This document shows positions 33,732 through 42,384 of a stretch of DNA of 51,248 nucleotides, piece after piece; positions within the stretch are counted from its first letter, which is position 1; each line of letters starts with the position of its first letter. Source of the stretch: an uncultured Lewinella sp. (GTDB lineage Bacteria; Bacteroidota; Bacteroidia; Chitinophagales; Saprospiraceae); NCBI GenBank assembly GCA_913057725.1, contig CAJXOS010000030.1, positions 1 to 51,248 on the forward strand. Direction: 5' to 3'. Below the pieces are notes generated by a model. That model saw nothing but the letters and a program-made list of their open reading frames with translations. It was not told the DNA's origin and did not search any database. The translations under genes were made by a program, and so were the position numbers.

Positions 33732-36119
33732 CTATTTTGATACCACCACCTTTTGATGATAGCTGTGGCCTTGCTCAAGGTCCGTTATGATGACGAAATA
33801 AACGCCGGCATTAACTCCTTGTAAGTCTATTTGTGCATTGTTGCCGATGTTCTGTCGTTGGATCAATTGGCCAGCGGCGTTCCATAGCGTGAAATCGAGG
33901 CTTTCCGAAAACTCACCTTCCAGTCTCACCATGAAGTGGGTTCGAGCTGGATTTGGGGCAATTAACAGGACACGGTTTTCTTCAATAGAAGTAGTACTGG
34001 TAATGCCTTCGTTATTGGCGTTGAACGTGGGTTCGGTTTCTTCAAAACCACCTGTGCCATTCGGCATTCGGGCAAAGCTCAAGTCTTCCGTCTGCTCATC
34101 GAAATAGATAGCGTCAATGATCTGTAGGTCCGGATCCACAAGGAGTAGTTCTTCACCACCAGCGGAGATTTTGAAGTCAGCGTGCAGTTCACCTCCGCCG
34201 ACCTGATCTTCATCTTCGTCTGCCCAGATGATGAGGTAGCCATCTGGTGCAATGGTCGTACCGTCCGGAAATTGCCACTTGGTAATATCACCCTCATTGT
34301 CCGATAGGTAATAGCCGGTTAAATCCACCTGCTCTGTTCCTTTGTTGTACAGCTCGATCCAATCATCGTACTCGCCAGCGCCATCGGCTACGCTAGCCTC
34401 ATTGTCGGCCATGAATTCGTTGATCACGACATCGTCTGACGGTACCACGGCTTGTGCTACCTGGTAGATAAATACGTCGTGCTCTGCGCCTTCTGGGAAG
34501 TAGCTAGCAGTGGAGAATGCATCATCTTTGATGGCTTCGATGTAGTAGCGAACATAGTTGCCCGATAGATGGCCAGGGATGAGGGCACCGTAAATGTTGT
34601 CACCAGCAAGCTCATCACCATGTAGGCCGTCATCAAACATTTGCGTTCTTTCGAATACGCCATCCAGCCCGGTACCGTAGTAGAGCATAACTGTTTCCGC
34701 ATCAGCACCGATTTCAGCGGTGATTTGGACTTCTTCGTTGGCTTGAGGCGGAAGACCCACACCAGCACTGGTTTCCATCACGAGATTAGCAATGCTTACC
34801 CCTTGACGATTTATTTCATTGTGTGCTTCCAAGTACTCGATACGATCGGTAATTAGATTTTTTAGCGTTTGCACACCATTGACGAACTGGTTGTAGGAGT
34901 AGATTTTTTTGGGGTCATCCTGTACGCCTTGATCTAGAAGCGCTGCGAAGACATCAATGCGATCGTGGATTTCATCCTCTAGGAAATGGCTTCGTAAGAT
35001 TGTTCTGAGGTGAGCAAGATATCGCTGCCGTACTTCCGTGTTTTGTAGAAGCCTATTCAAAAGCGGGTAGCGCGCATCTGTTTCGTGATAAAACGGACTC
35101 CAGGTAATGTGGTTGCTAGCCAGTACAGAATTGCCATCCACTTCTAGGGGGAATAGGCGATTGGTGGCATTATCCCAATACACGTAGTAGTCCATTCCAC
35201 CTTTGTGGATATAGCTATCGTCATCTACGAAGACAACTTCCTGAGCAAGGATCCAAAGTGCTCGGTCAATATCAAAAGATGCTTTTAGCCCGTCGTATAA
35301 CTCGGATATGGGCAAGGTGTTGAGATCATCGCAGACTGCGATGAGGTCTTCCCAGGGATTATCCTTGCTCGTTTTCTTCAGGGTGTAGTTCTCGTTATAA
35401 TCCGTTGAGTCTGGACCGTTATAGTTGAGAGATGAAACGCCAGTGCCGAACATGCCACCTGGCCCCCCAGGTCCGCCGGGGCCACCGGTATTTACATCAT
35501 CTGGGGTGACCGCACGCCATCGGGTCCCTTCATTATCGGTGAACCATTCCTGGATATACCGGCCTTCGATTTGCTGAATGTTGCTGTAGGGGCCCCAGTA
35601 TTGTCCATTGATGTAGAGATGTACAAAGGCTCCTTTTAAGGCGGGGGCAAATGATCTTGATATGTCGTAGTAGAGGACCTCTCTCATACTGGAATGATCC
35701 TGAAACCCACAGTTTAAGTTCAGATTGTCGTAGCCCATTAAATCCTGATCAACGAGCTCGTCGATCTCAATCTTGAAGGATTTCTTCTCGGAGTTGTTTT
35801 GAAAGTCAGAAGTCTGTCCTTTGATGCTGACCAAAACACTATCAAGCACCAGGCTGTCATTGAAAGTAAGCGTACCGATTAAGCTCTCTCCAGGATCACC
35901 GTTTGGTCCGCCGGTGCCGTCCATCAATGCGAACCAATTTGGCTCCGTGAGGGTGATTTCCAATTTGTGAACATTAGCTGGGTTGTAAAGCCCTTCAGTA
36001 GGGTTTCCACCATGAATGAGGCGTCCTTCTTCTGTCAGGTTGACTTCGAGCGGTAGCGTTTGTGCGGTTATTAGGTAAGGAAAGAGAATACAGAGTAAGA
36101 GTGTCAATCTTTTAACCAT
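33732..36119 (-). CDS. secreted CotH kinase-like protein with lamin-tail and T9SS domains
   Basis: A 795-residue secreted protein. The signal peptide is 'MVKRLTLLLCILFPYLITAQ'; an ATG 75 bases upstream would place 25 polar residues before it and was rejected. The CotH domain (about 70-400) has 'YINGQYWGPYSNIQQIEG' and 'PLEVDGNSVL', the region of metal-binding acidic residues. It also contains a Gly/Pro-rich insert ('GGPGGPGGPGG'). An Ig-like region is followed by a lamin-tail domain (about 565-650, 'INEFMADNEASVADGAGEYD') and a T9SS sorting domain ('LIAPNPARTHFMVRL'). CotH-family proteins phosphorylate serines of secreted or surface proteins. The substrate here is unknown, but the T9SS signal places the enzyme at the cell surface. 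Confidence 0.88.
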   Translation of the reverse strand: MVKRLTLLLCILFPYLITAQTLPLEVNLTEEGRLIHGGNPTEGLYNPANVHKLEITLTEPNWFALMDGTGGPNGDPGESLIGTLTFNDSLVLDSVLVSIKGQTSDFQNNSEKKSFKIEIDELVDQDLMGYDNLNLNCGFQDHSSMREVLYYDISRSFAPALKGAFVHLYINGQYWGPYSNIQQIEGRYIQEWFTDNEGTRWRAVTPDDVNTGGPGGPGGPGGMFGTGVSSLNYNGPDSTDYNENYTLKKTSKDNPWEDLIAVCDDLNTLPISELYDGLKASFDIDRALWILAQEVVFVDDDSYIHKGGMDYYVYWDNATNRLFPLEVDGNSVLASNHITWSPFYHETDARYPLLNRLLQNTEVRQRYLAHLRTILRSHFLEDEIHDRIDVFAALLDQGVQDDPKKIYSYNQFVNGVQTLKNLITDRIEYLEAHNEINRQGVSIANLVMETSAGVGLPPQANEEVQITAEIGADAETVMLYYGTGLDGVFERTQMFDDGLHGDELAGDNIYGALIPGHLSGNYVRYYIEAIKDDAFSTASYFPEGAEHDVFIYQVAQAVVPSDDVVINEFMADNEASVADGAGEYDDWIELYNKGTEQVDLTGYYLSDNEGDITKWQFPDGTTIAPDGYLIIWADEDEDQVGGGELHADFKISAGGEELLLVDPDLQIIDAIYFDEQTEDLSFARMPNGTGGFEETEPTFNANNEGITSTTSIEENRVLLIAPNPARTHFMVRLEGEFSESLDFTLWNAAGQLIQRQNIGNNAQIDLQGVNAGVYFVIITDLEQGHSYHQKVVVSK

Positions 36120-36298
36120 CGTACATGTTTTTTGCTTGTAAATCCGTGAGGTAGGATTATGGTAGCTAAAGAGGTATGCATAATCGTAGCCCAATACCTA
36201 ATTAAGACCGTTGTGTCTAAGAAAGACCTACCCCCGCACACGACTTTTTTGGAAAACACCCTTTGTTTACTGTAAATAGCCTCCCTGATATCTTCGCA

Positions 36299-37819
36299 TT
36301 ACTGCTTTACAAACCTAATCGTGCTGTACTCGCCAGAAGTCGTGAAAAACTTCATGAAGTAAATACCGGGCTTCAGTTCAGAGATATTTACTTCCGTACG
36401 ATGCCCATCCCATTGCTGCATGGATTGACCGTTGCTGGCGAATATTTGACTATGCTCAATGGTGATCGCAGAATTCACAGTGATCCGAAGGAGGTCGGAT
36501 GATGGGTTAGGGTATAAGCTTATTTGAAGGTCCTCTTGTGGAATGTTTGTGGTGCTTGTGATTGTACACTCATGGCCAATATCCATAAGGTCTGCTTGGA
36601 CCTTTGCCGCCCGATCAGCACCGAAGGCCGCCAGACCAGGAACATTTCCTTCCCACGGAAGTGAAAAGTATGTGTCGCCAAGCGCGGTCTCAAAGATGGC
36701 GTTGTCAAAGGCTTTGCGGCTATCCGTCAACACGGCTTCCTGAATTTGATCGGACCAATGTTCAACACGTTCGGCAAGGGCGCTGGGCGAGCTGTACGTA
36801 TTAACCAGGTCGCAAAGGGTGTTGAGGTAAATTGCCCTTAGCTCCGGGACATTAGGAATATGCTCACCGATACATCCATTGGTAATGGAATTGGGCAAAA
36901 TTGGATAGTCGGACGGATTGTTTTGATTAGTATTCCAGAGGCCAAAGCTGGCATTGAAGTCCCAAGGGATAACCTGCCAAATACCAGTACTTTCTTCGTA
37001 GTAGTACAGTTGGTTGCCAAGAAAAGCGATGTAGCTATCAAAGTTGAGCAAGAACACATTGGCCGCTTGGTATTTGGTGAAGTCGGTGATGTTTAACTGC
37101 TCGCTGACAACATCTACATATTGATCCGCTGGGGTGTTATTGGCTACCTCCAACATGCTAGGAAAGTGTTCCCATGCCAGGGCCTCACTACCGTTGTCGA
37201 GTATGTAGTCGTAATCTTCAAAGAGGTCGTTATAGTAGTCTTGTTGGTTAGGGCCCTCGTAACACATGTATCCAAAATCCAAGCTTTCCAACACAGACCC
37301 GTCATCATCACCAAATGCTCGACGATAGAGCTCATCTTTGGCTTCTACCAGTGTGTAGAGCCCCCAACACTGTTCGTTAATATAAACTTTGGCGAAGGCC
37401 GTTTGCAGGCTATAAAGATCCAAGTCTTCTAGTAAATCATAGGTGAGTTTCTCGCGGAGCATAGAGGGGTCCTGAAAGTTATTGTGAAGCGTGAACTCCC
37501 GGATGCCATCATACAACTGGCCGTCTACGTAGCGGTTGGTTTTGATTTTAAATGGCACCTTGTTATTGGGGTGAAAGGCAGAGATATTTCCTTTCTTCCG
37601 AAAACCAATGTCACTAATCGTGGTACCATCAATACTGACAGTCACCATCTGGTAGTCCTTGCTTTGAATGAAGAAGGAGGTATCCACATTCGTGAACCGA
37701 ATTTCATGTAACACCTCATCACTGAATAAGCTGTTGCCTTGAGCGATCAATTGCTCGATTGACGAACAAACCAGGATGAGGGTGATTATTAGATAAAGGG
37801 AAATGTTATGCTTCTTCAT
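36299..37819 (-). CDS. secreted CotH kinase-like protein with T9SS domain
   Basis: A 506-residue secreted protein with a signal peptide (1-27). The CotH domain (about 28-410) shows 'YINEQCWGLYTLVEAKDELY' (the E-containing ATP-region helix), 'NYYLY'-like 'NQLYYYEESTG' and 'VIPWDFNASFG' (metal-binding Asp). A T9SS sorting domain closes the protein ('ISLYPNPSSDLLRITV' and a final 'STIRFVKQ'). Compared with the second CotH protein it has no lamin-tail domain and keeps a more canonical active site. The two are 179 bases apart on the same strand and may act on the same or paired substrates. It is divergent from the S9 peptidase at 37926. Confidence 0.88.
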   Translation of the reverse strand: MKKHNISLYLIITLILVCSSIEQLIAQGNSLFSDEVLHEIRFTNVDTSFFIQSKDYQMVTVSIDGTTISDIGFRKKGNISAFHPNNKVPFKIKTNRYVDGQLYDGIREFTLHNNFQDPSMLREKLTYDLLEDLDLYSLQTAFAKVYINEQCWGLYTLVEAKDELYRRAFGDDDGSVLESLDFGYMCYEGPNQQDYYNDLFEDYDYILDNGSEALAWEHFPSMLEVANNTPADQYVDVVSEQLNITDFTKYQAANVFLLNFDSYIAFLGNQLYYYEESTGIWQVIPWDFNASFGLWNTNQNNPSDYPILPNSITNGCIGEHIPNVPELRAIYLNTLCDLVNTYSSPSALAERVEHWSDQIQEAVLTDSRKAFDNAIFETALGDTYFSLPWEGNVPGLAAFGADRAAKVQADLMDIGHECTITSTTNIPQEDLQISLYPNPSSDLLRITVNSAITIEHSQIFASNGQSMQQWDGHRTEVNISELKPGIYFMKFFTTSGEYSTIRFVKQ

Positions 37820-37925
37820 TTTGCAAGTTGGTTGAGCTGATAAAGGCAGAACCTGCTCTCATCGAATTTCGCTGCATGCTCCCATTATTATTAATTTAGG
37901 GTTCTCGTACCAAATCGAATCGTTT

Positions 37926-39965
37926 ATGGTCTTCCGTGGAATTTTTACTATTGCTTGTATCCTGTCGGCTAGCCTTTTCTTGCTGGCACAGGACCAGCCT
38001 GCTTTTTCCTATCTGGATGTGTTTGAACTAGAGCATGTCCGTGATCCTCAAATCTCTCCTGATGGGTCTATGGTAGTATACCGGCGCACTGGGTTTGATA
38101 TTATGAAGGATCGGTCTACTGGTCAATTGTGGATGATGGATGCCGATGGAGGTAACCATCAAAAACTAACCAGCCGTGAGGGTAGTGAGTCTTCCGCGCG
38201 CTGGTCGCCTAGTGGAGATCGTATTGCTTTTGTGAGTGGCACAAGTGCGGGCTCTGAGATCTTTGTCTACTGGGTAGGTAGCGGTAAACTGGCAAAACTC
38301 ACCCATTTGACGAATAGCCCTTCAAACATGAGCTGGTCACCGGATGGGCAATCTATTGCTTTTACGATGAAGGTCAATTCACCACCACCAGTTATTGCCA
38401 AAATGCCTCCTAAGCCTAAGGGTGCTAAGTGGGCCAACAGTCCGCGGATTACCGATCGTTTAAAGCACGAAGCTGATGGCCGCGGCTATCTGAGCCCAGG
38501 CTTTACGCACATCTTTGTAGTACCCGCTGAAGGTGGTACCGCACGACAGTTGAGCAGTGGCGATTTTAACCACGGTGGTTCTTTGTCCTGGTCGCCAGAT
38601 GGTGAGAATATCTACTTCTCTGCCAACCGCAACGAGGACTGGGAGTACGATTTCCGTAATAGTGAAGTGTACCAACTGCGCGTAGCGGATGGAACAATCA
38701 CCGCACTCACAGATCGCCAAGGGCCAGACAACAGTCCTGCTGTTTCTCCTGATGGCAAGACCATCGCCTACCGGAGTTATGAAGATAAAGTTCAGGCCTA
38801 CCAGGTAGCAGGTTTGCACCTTATGAATGTTGATGGTAGTAATCAACGCCTGATCTCTGGCGATCTAGATCGTACGATCGGTAGTTTCCGTTGGGCACCT
38901 GATGGTAACGGCTTGTATATTACCTATGATGATTGGGGTGACACTAAGATTGCCTACCTGGGTACAGATGGGAAGATGAGAGATGTAGCTGCCAATTTAG
39001 GTGGTACTTCTATTGGCCGGCCTTATCCTGGTGGCTCGTTTAGCTTGTCCAATAACGGTATGATTGCTTACACGCATACCACAACCAGCGAGCCAGCGAC
39101 CTTAGCGATGGTATCTACTGGTGGCGGTACCCCTAAAGTGCTAAGCGCGCTGAATGCTGATCTACTTGCTCACCGCAATTTGGGCGAAGTAGAAGAGGTT
39201 CGCTATAAGTCAACCTTTGATGATCGTACTATCCAGGGTTGGATTGTTAAGCCACCAAACTACGATCCGGAGCAGAAATATCCACTGCTGGTTGAAAACC
39301 ATGGTGGCCCGATTCTCAATTACGGTGCTCGTTTCTCGGCGGAGATGCAGTTGTATGCAGCGGCAGGTTATATTGTTTTCTACCCAAACCCTAGGGGGAG
39401 TACGGGCTATGGCGAGGAGTTTGCCAATTTGCTGTTCCACAATTACCCAGGCGAAGACTACCAAGATGTGATGGATGGCGTTGACTACCTGCTTAACGAA
39501 GGACTAGTGGATGAAGACCATCTTTACGTTACTGGTGGTAGTGCAGGAGGTATTATGACGGCTTGGATTATTGGTAAGAATAATCGCTTCCGGGCTGCTG
39601 TAGTAGCCAAGCCAGTAGTAAACTGGATCAGTAAGACTTTAGTTGCGGATAACTACTACGGCTACGCTAACTATCGCATCAAAGGACAGCCTTGGGAGAA
39701 TGTAGAGGATTACTGGCGGTTCTCACCTTTGTCCTTAGTGGAAAATATAGAGACCCCTACTATGGTAATGGTGGGCATGAACGACCTCCGTACACCTCCG
39801 AGTGAGTCGAAGCAACTCTATCATGCTTTGAAACTACGTCAGATTGAGACGGTCCTGGTGGAGATTCCTGGAGCGAGCCACGGCATTGCCGCTCGGCCAA
39901 GTAATTTGATTACCAAAATATCTCACACCTTAGCCTGGTTCGAGAAGTACCGGGAAGAGGAGTAG
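37926..39965 (+). CDS. S9 family prolyl-oligopeptidase-like peptidase
   Basis: A 679-residue secreted/periplasmic serine peptidase with a signal peptide (1-22). Residues ~25-390 form a beta-propeller of PD40/WD-like blades ('SPDGSMVVYRRTG', 'WSPDGQSIAFTMK'). The C-terminal hydrolase has the catalytic triad S539 ('TGGSAGG'), D620 ('MNDLRTPP') and H652 ('GASHG'). Family members (DPP-V or acylaminoacyl-peptidase type) cut short peptides that reach the propeller pore. A -7-like TAATTTAG at 37892-37899 lies 26 bases before the ATG; the -33 match is weak. A hairpin terminator follows. Confidence 0.92.
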   Translation: MVFRGIFTIACILSASLFLLAQDQPAFSYLDVFELEHVRDPQISPDGSMVVYRRTGFDIMKDRSTGQLWMMDADGGNHQKLTSREGSESSARWSPSGDRIAFVSGTSAGSEIFVYWVGSGKLAKLTHLTNSPSNMSWSPDGQSIAFTMKVNSPPPVIAKMPPKPKGAKWANSPRITDRLKHEADGRGYLSPGFTHIFVVPAEGGTARQLSSGDFNHGGSLSWSPDGENIYFSANRNEDWEYDFRNSEVYQLRVADGTITALTDRQGPDNSPAVSPDGKTIAYRSYEDKVQAYQVAGLHLMNVDGSNQRLISGDLDRTIGSFRWAPDGNGLYITYDDWGDTKIAYLGTDGKMRDVAANLGGTSIGRPYPGGSFSLSNNGMIAYTHTTTSEPATLAMVSTGGGTPKVLSALNADLLAHRNLGEVEEVRYKSTFDDRTIQGWIVKPPNYDPEQKYPLLVENHGGPILNYGARFSAEMQLYAAAGYIVFYPNPRGSTGYGEEFANLLFHNYPGEDYQDVMDGVDYLLNEGLVDEDHLYVTGGSAGGIMTAWIIGKNNRFRAAVVAKPVVNWISKTLVADNYYGYANYRIKGQPWENVEDYWRFSPLSLVENIETPTMVMVGMNDLRTPPSESKQLYHALKLRQIETVLVEIPGASHGIAARPSNLITKISHTLAWFEKYREEE

Positions 39966-39976
39966 TACCTTGGTAG

Positions 39977-40026
39977 AAGGTAGAAGGTAGAAGGTAGAGG
40001 GATGGCGTTCCTTCTACCTTTTGCTT
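39977..40026 (+). terminator. slippery hairpin terminator of the S9 gene
   Basis: The right arm ccttctacctt (40010-40020) can pair with aaggtagaagg at 39977-39987 or at 39984-39994; a third, imperfect copy is at 39991-40000. The left side is a 7-base tandem repeat (tagaagg). T-rich sequence follows (ttgcttttta). It probably terminates the S9 gene; the register of pairing is variable. Confidence 0.65.
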
Positions 40027-40041
40027 TTTAGGGCGTCGATC

Positions 40042-40212
40042 TTAGTTTGGATTTTCTTCTTCCTCCTCTCGCTGAACCATTACTCTACCTATGCCTGCCC
40101 CTAAGGCTACTCCAATGGCCAGCCAAACGCCCATGTTTCCCGTCAGAACACCTATCAAGGTTCCGATCACAATTCCAATGGCCATTCCTTGGCCTGCTTT
40201 TTTATTTCCCAT
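40042..40212 (-). CDS. mini membrane protein, glycine-zipper type (paralog 2)
   Basis: A 56-residue protein starting at ATG 40212 ('MGNKKAGQGMAIGIVIGTLI'). It contains two short Gly/Ala/Val/Ile helices with small residues every few positions, separated by 'GNMGVW', and an acidic tail ('REEEEENPN'). It is a paralog of the gene 26 bases upstream: both read [basic start]-G-x-[A/V]IG-hairpin-N-x-G-x-W-L-x-IG-charged tail. Such small hairpins often oligomerise in the membrane, but no role is known. Translating from further upstream would add unrelated residues from the neighbour's frame. Confidence 0.7.
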   Translation of the reverse strand: MGNKKAGQGMAIGIVIGTLIGVLTGNMGVWLAIGVALGAGIGRVMVQREEEEENPN

Positions 40213-40238
40213 GATTTGAAGGTTGTTTTTGTTTGCTT

Positions 40239-40418
40239 CTATTCGGCGTCCTTGTCCTTTGCTTGTTGGTTGCCCAGCGTGGTGCCAAGACCCGCTCCGA
40301 TGGCAATGCCAATGGGTAGCCATAGACCGATATTATCCAGTGCGACGCCAAGCGCGGTGCCAATTGCTACTCCTAAGCCAATGGCCAGGGGCAAATTGGG
40401 ATTCTCTTTATTTTTCAT
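40239..40418 (-). CDS. mini membrane protein, glycine-zipper type (paralog 1)
   Basis: A 59-residue protein starting at ATG 40418 ('MKNKENPNLPLAIGLGVAIG') and ending in 'QQAKDKDAE'. It contains two Gly-rich helices ('LAIGLGVAIGTALGVAL' and 'GLWLPIGIAIGAGLGTTLG') around a short turn. It lies 26 bases upstream of its paralog on the same strand, so the two are likely translated from one mRNA and could form a hetero-oligomer. The pair is convergent with the S9 peptidase gene. Function unknown; a membrane pore, spacer or regulatory micro-protein are all open. Confidence 0.7.
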   Translation of the reverse strand: MKNKENPNLPLAIGLGVAIGTALGVALDNIGLWLPIGIAIGAGLGTTLGNQQAKDKDAE

Positions 40419-40788
40419 TCTTGTCTAAGTGTATTGATGATTCTCAGCGAGCCTGGTGAGCTGCTGAGCTTCCTTTGTCTGGTAATATCGCTGAAGTAAA
40501 AGGAGCTTGCGGAATACTTCGACGAGTCAGGACTAATTTCGGATAAAGCATTTCTATACTTCGCAATTGAATTGCATCGAGATGCGAAAGTCTGATTTTT
40601 GTGTACGAGTGTTTTGTTTGCCTAAGGCGTTGGTAGTTAGTTGTTTGTGGTGGTGCTACCCACTGATTTAGTCATCGTGTGGAGGATTAGAGTAGTCGAT
40701 TCTCAAGAATAATTGAACTGGTAAGCCCTGGTTTTAAAGTGGATGTTTGTGGTGTAATCATGAATAATTCATCTTTTCAAACCCTTCA
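40419..40788. other. 370-base gap without a credible gene
   Basis: It separates the two mini membrane protein genes (minus) from the lipoprotein gene (plus). A small palindromic patch is visible (40560-40591: gcaattgaattgc and gcatc-ga-gatgc), but no long open frame with credible composition. A weak promoter (TTTG 40746-40749, then CATCTTTT at 40770-40777, spacing 20, one mismatch) lies just before the lipoprotein ATG. Confidence 0.55.
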
Positions 40789-41445
40789 ATGATGACTACC
40801 AAGAATCGAGTTTTGTTTGGCGCACTTATTACTGGTCTCTTCGCATTTTTCTTCGCCTGTGAAAAGCCAGTGGATGGTGATGATCCGATCGCCCCAACTA
40901 CGAGTGAGCCTATATTGATTTCCTATTTCGCCGCTTTGGAACAGGTACTATTCTACGCCGAAGAGCACTGGGAGGCCGTGGTTTCGGATCCGCATTTGTT
41001 GGAAGCTAGTGCTACGGGAAGCCGCTACTCTGGTTACACCATTGGCGGTGAGCCTCAGATCTATGATGTTACCCTGGTGCCAGTTCCGCAGGCCGAATTG
41101 GTAGAACTGAGTAAAGAACAGGATGAGCTGTACGAGCAGATTCTCTTGGACATTGATCAGGTTGAAATTGAATTCTTGCCAGCTCGTGGCCGTCGACACA
41201 TGGGGCTGAAGTGTGGTGAAACAGAGAAGCTAAACCCCACCTGTGAGGAGGTTAATGACAGTACCTCCGTACATAACATTTACAATGAGTTTCGACGCTG
41301 TGAAAAGGGTGTTTCATCTGATCGCTGTACGCACTTCAGCGTTGTCTGGTATACCTGGATGAGATACAATGCCTCACAATGCGAGAATGGTGTAGGAACC
41401 ATTGTGGCAGTCGGTGAGGAAAAAGATTGGCGCTGCTACCAATAA
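40789..41445 (+). CDS. lipoprotein of unknown function
   Basis: A 218-residue protein starting with two ATGs in a row (40789 and 40792). The signal peptide ends at a lipobox cysteine ('LFAFFFAC'). The mature part is acidic with several cysteines in the last third ('MGLKCGETEKLNPTCEE', 'NEFRRCEKGVSSDRCTHF', 'NASQCENG', 'WRCYQ'), so disulfides are likely. No known family is recognised. A hairpin terminator follows. It may share no operon with its neighbours. Confidence 0.8.
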   Translation: MMTTKNRVLFGALITGLFAFFFACEKPVDGDDPIAPTTSEPILISYFAALEQVLFYAEEHWEAVVSDPHLLEASATGSRYSGYTIGGEPQIYDVTLVPVPQAELVELSKEQDELYEQILLDIDQVEIEFLPARGRRHMGLKCGETEKLNPTCEEVNDSTSVHNIYNEFRRCEKGVSSDRCTHFSVVWYTWMRYNASQCENGVGTIVAVGEEKDWRCYQ

Positions 41446-41466
41446 GGTACAGGATTGTGGAAAGAA

Positions 41467-41505
41467 AATAGCCGGTTCACTAGAAAGTGACCGGCTATTG
41501 CTTTT
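41467..41505. terminator. bidirectional hairpin terminator
   Basis: aatagccggt (41467-41476) and accggctatt (41490-41499) pair perfectly, with extra pairs (cact/agtg) in the loop. T-rich runs lie on both sides (gctttt on plus; ttttctttcc on minus). It sits between the convergent lipoprotein gene and the unknown at 41534. Confidence 0.8.
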
Positions 41506-41533
41506 GGTTGACTTTGGGGCTTGCTTTTTATAC

Positions 41534-42175
41534 CTAAGATGCCCATTTCATCGGCTGTGCCTGAAGTATTCGACCCAGACGCCCTCGGGTAAGCGCAGGG
41601 TGGGTCATGGCGATTTCAAACTGATGCCGGCGATAAAACGGTGTGCGTGCCAGCGCGTTCGCTGCACTAAGGGCTAGCTGCTCAGAAATCTCGCTGCAGT
41701 GTGGGTACTGTTGCACACATTCGTCCATAAAGGAGAGTAGGTCCGATACGACACCTGCTCCGAGTAAATGAATCTGCAACCAGATAATGGCGCGCGCTGC
41801 TGGGAGGTTGTGCTGATTAATTGGGCAACATGAGTTGTCTGAGCTGCTGGAATAGTCCTGGGAGTTGCAATGTTGTAGAATCTTCCACCATGCTGCCATC
41901 AGCAGCCTAAACTCTTGTTCGTGCCTTGGCCAATTGGTAAGCTCAAAGAAGAGGGATAGATCCTGAGGAGGATGACTACTGTTTCCCAACTCCATTAGCG
42001 CAGGAATTAAACGTTCCGCTAGCTGGCGCTGATTCGGGTGAAGCTCTTGTAGCTGTTGCTGTACCGCTTTGCCAAAACGATCACAAGTGTGGAGCTCTTG
42101 GTTGAGGTAGGTATTGGTTTCTTCTTCCGCAACATCCTCATTTCGACCAAGCAACCAATTCAAAAAACGGTTCAT
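41534..42175 (-). CDS. cytoplasmic protein of unknown function
   Basis: A 213-residue helical protein without signal peptide or clear membrane helix. It contains 'LNWLLGRNEDVAEEETNTYL' and clusters of Cys/His in the middle ('HCNSQDYSSSSDNSCCPINQ'), which could bind a metal. No family is recognised. It is convergent with the lipoprotein gene and divergent from the esterase-like lipoprotein. The ATG at 42175 is the likely start. Confidence 0.65.
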   Translation of the reverse strand: MNRFLNWLLGRNEDVAEEETNTYLNQELHTCDRFGKAVQQQLQELHPNQRQLAERLIPALMELGNSSHPPQDLSLFFELTNWPRHEQEFRLLMAAWWKILQHCNSQDYSSSSDNSCCPINQHNLPAARAIIWLQIHLLGAGVVSDLLSFMDECVQQYPHCSEISEQLALSAANALARTPFYRRHQFEIAMTHPALTRGRLGRILQAQPMKWAS

Positions 42176-42323
42176 AGGGATTGGATTTTAAGTTGCTTAA
42201 GTGTTTTTCTCAATCTTCTACAAGATACGCAATGAATTTCAAAATATCAATAAAATGCGTAATTATTTTATAAACGTAATCTATTTGATTATATTTTGTT
42301 TTGTTCTAGGTCCCTTCCTCTGA

Positions 42324-42354
42324 TTTGACGACAAATGGGAAATTGCTATCTTTT
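42324..42354 (+). promoter_or_regulatory. promoter, TTTG-N19-TATCTTTT
   Basis: TTTG (42324-42327) and TATCTTTT (42347-42354, one mismatch) are 19 bases apart. Transcription near 42361 gives a leader of about 24 bases before the ATG at 42385. An in-frame TTG at 42325 lies inside the -33 element and so cannot be the start. Confidence 0.6.
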
Positions 42355-42384
42355 GCAAGCAAATCACTTTACAATCCACTATTT

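Noticed and set aside
34000..36000. Gly/Pro-rich DNA in the CotH gene as a separate repeat element
   Set aside because: It is a short in-frame insert (GGPGGPGGPGG) in a normal coding region.
36120..36194. Upstream ATG start for the lamin-tail CotH protein
   Set aside because: It would put 25 polar residues before a clear signal peptide that begins at 36119.
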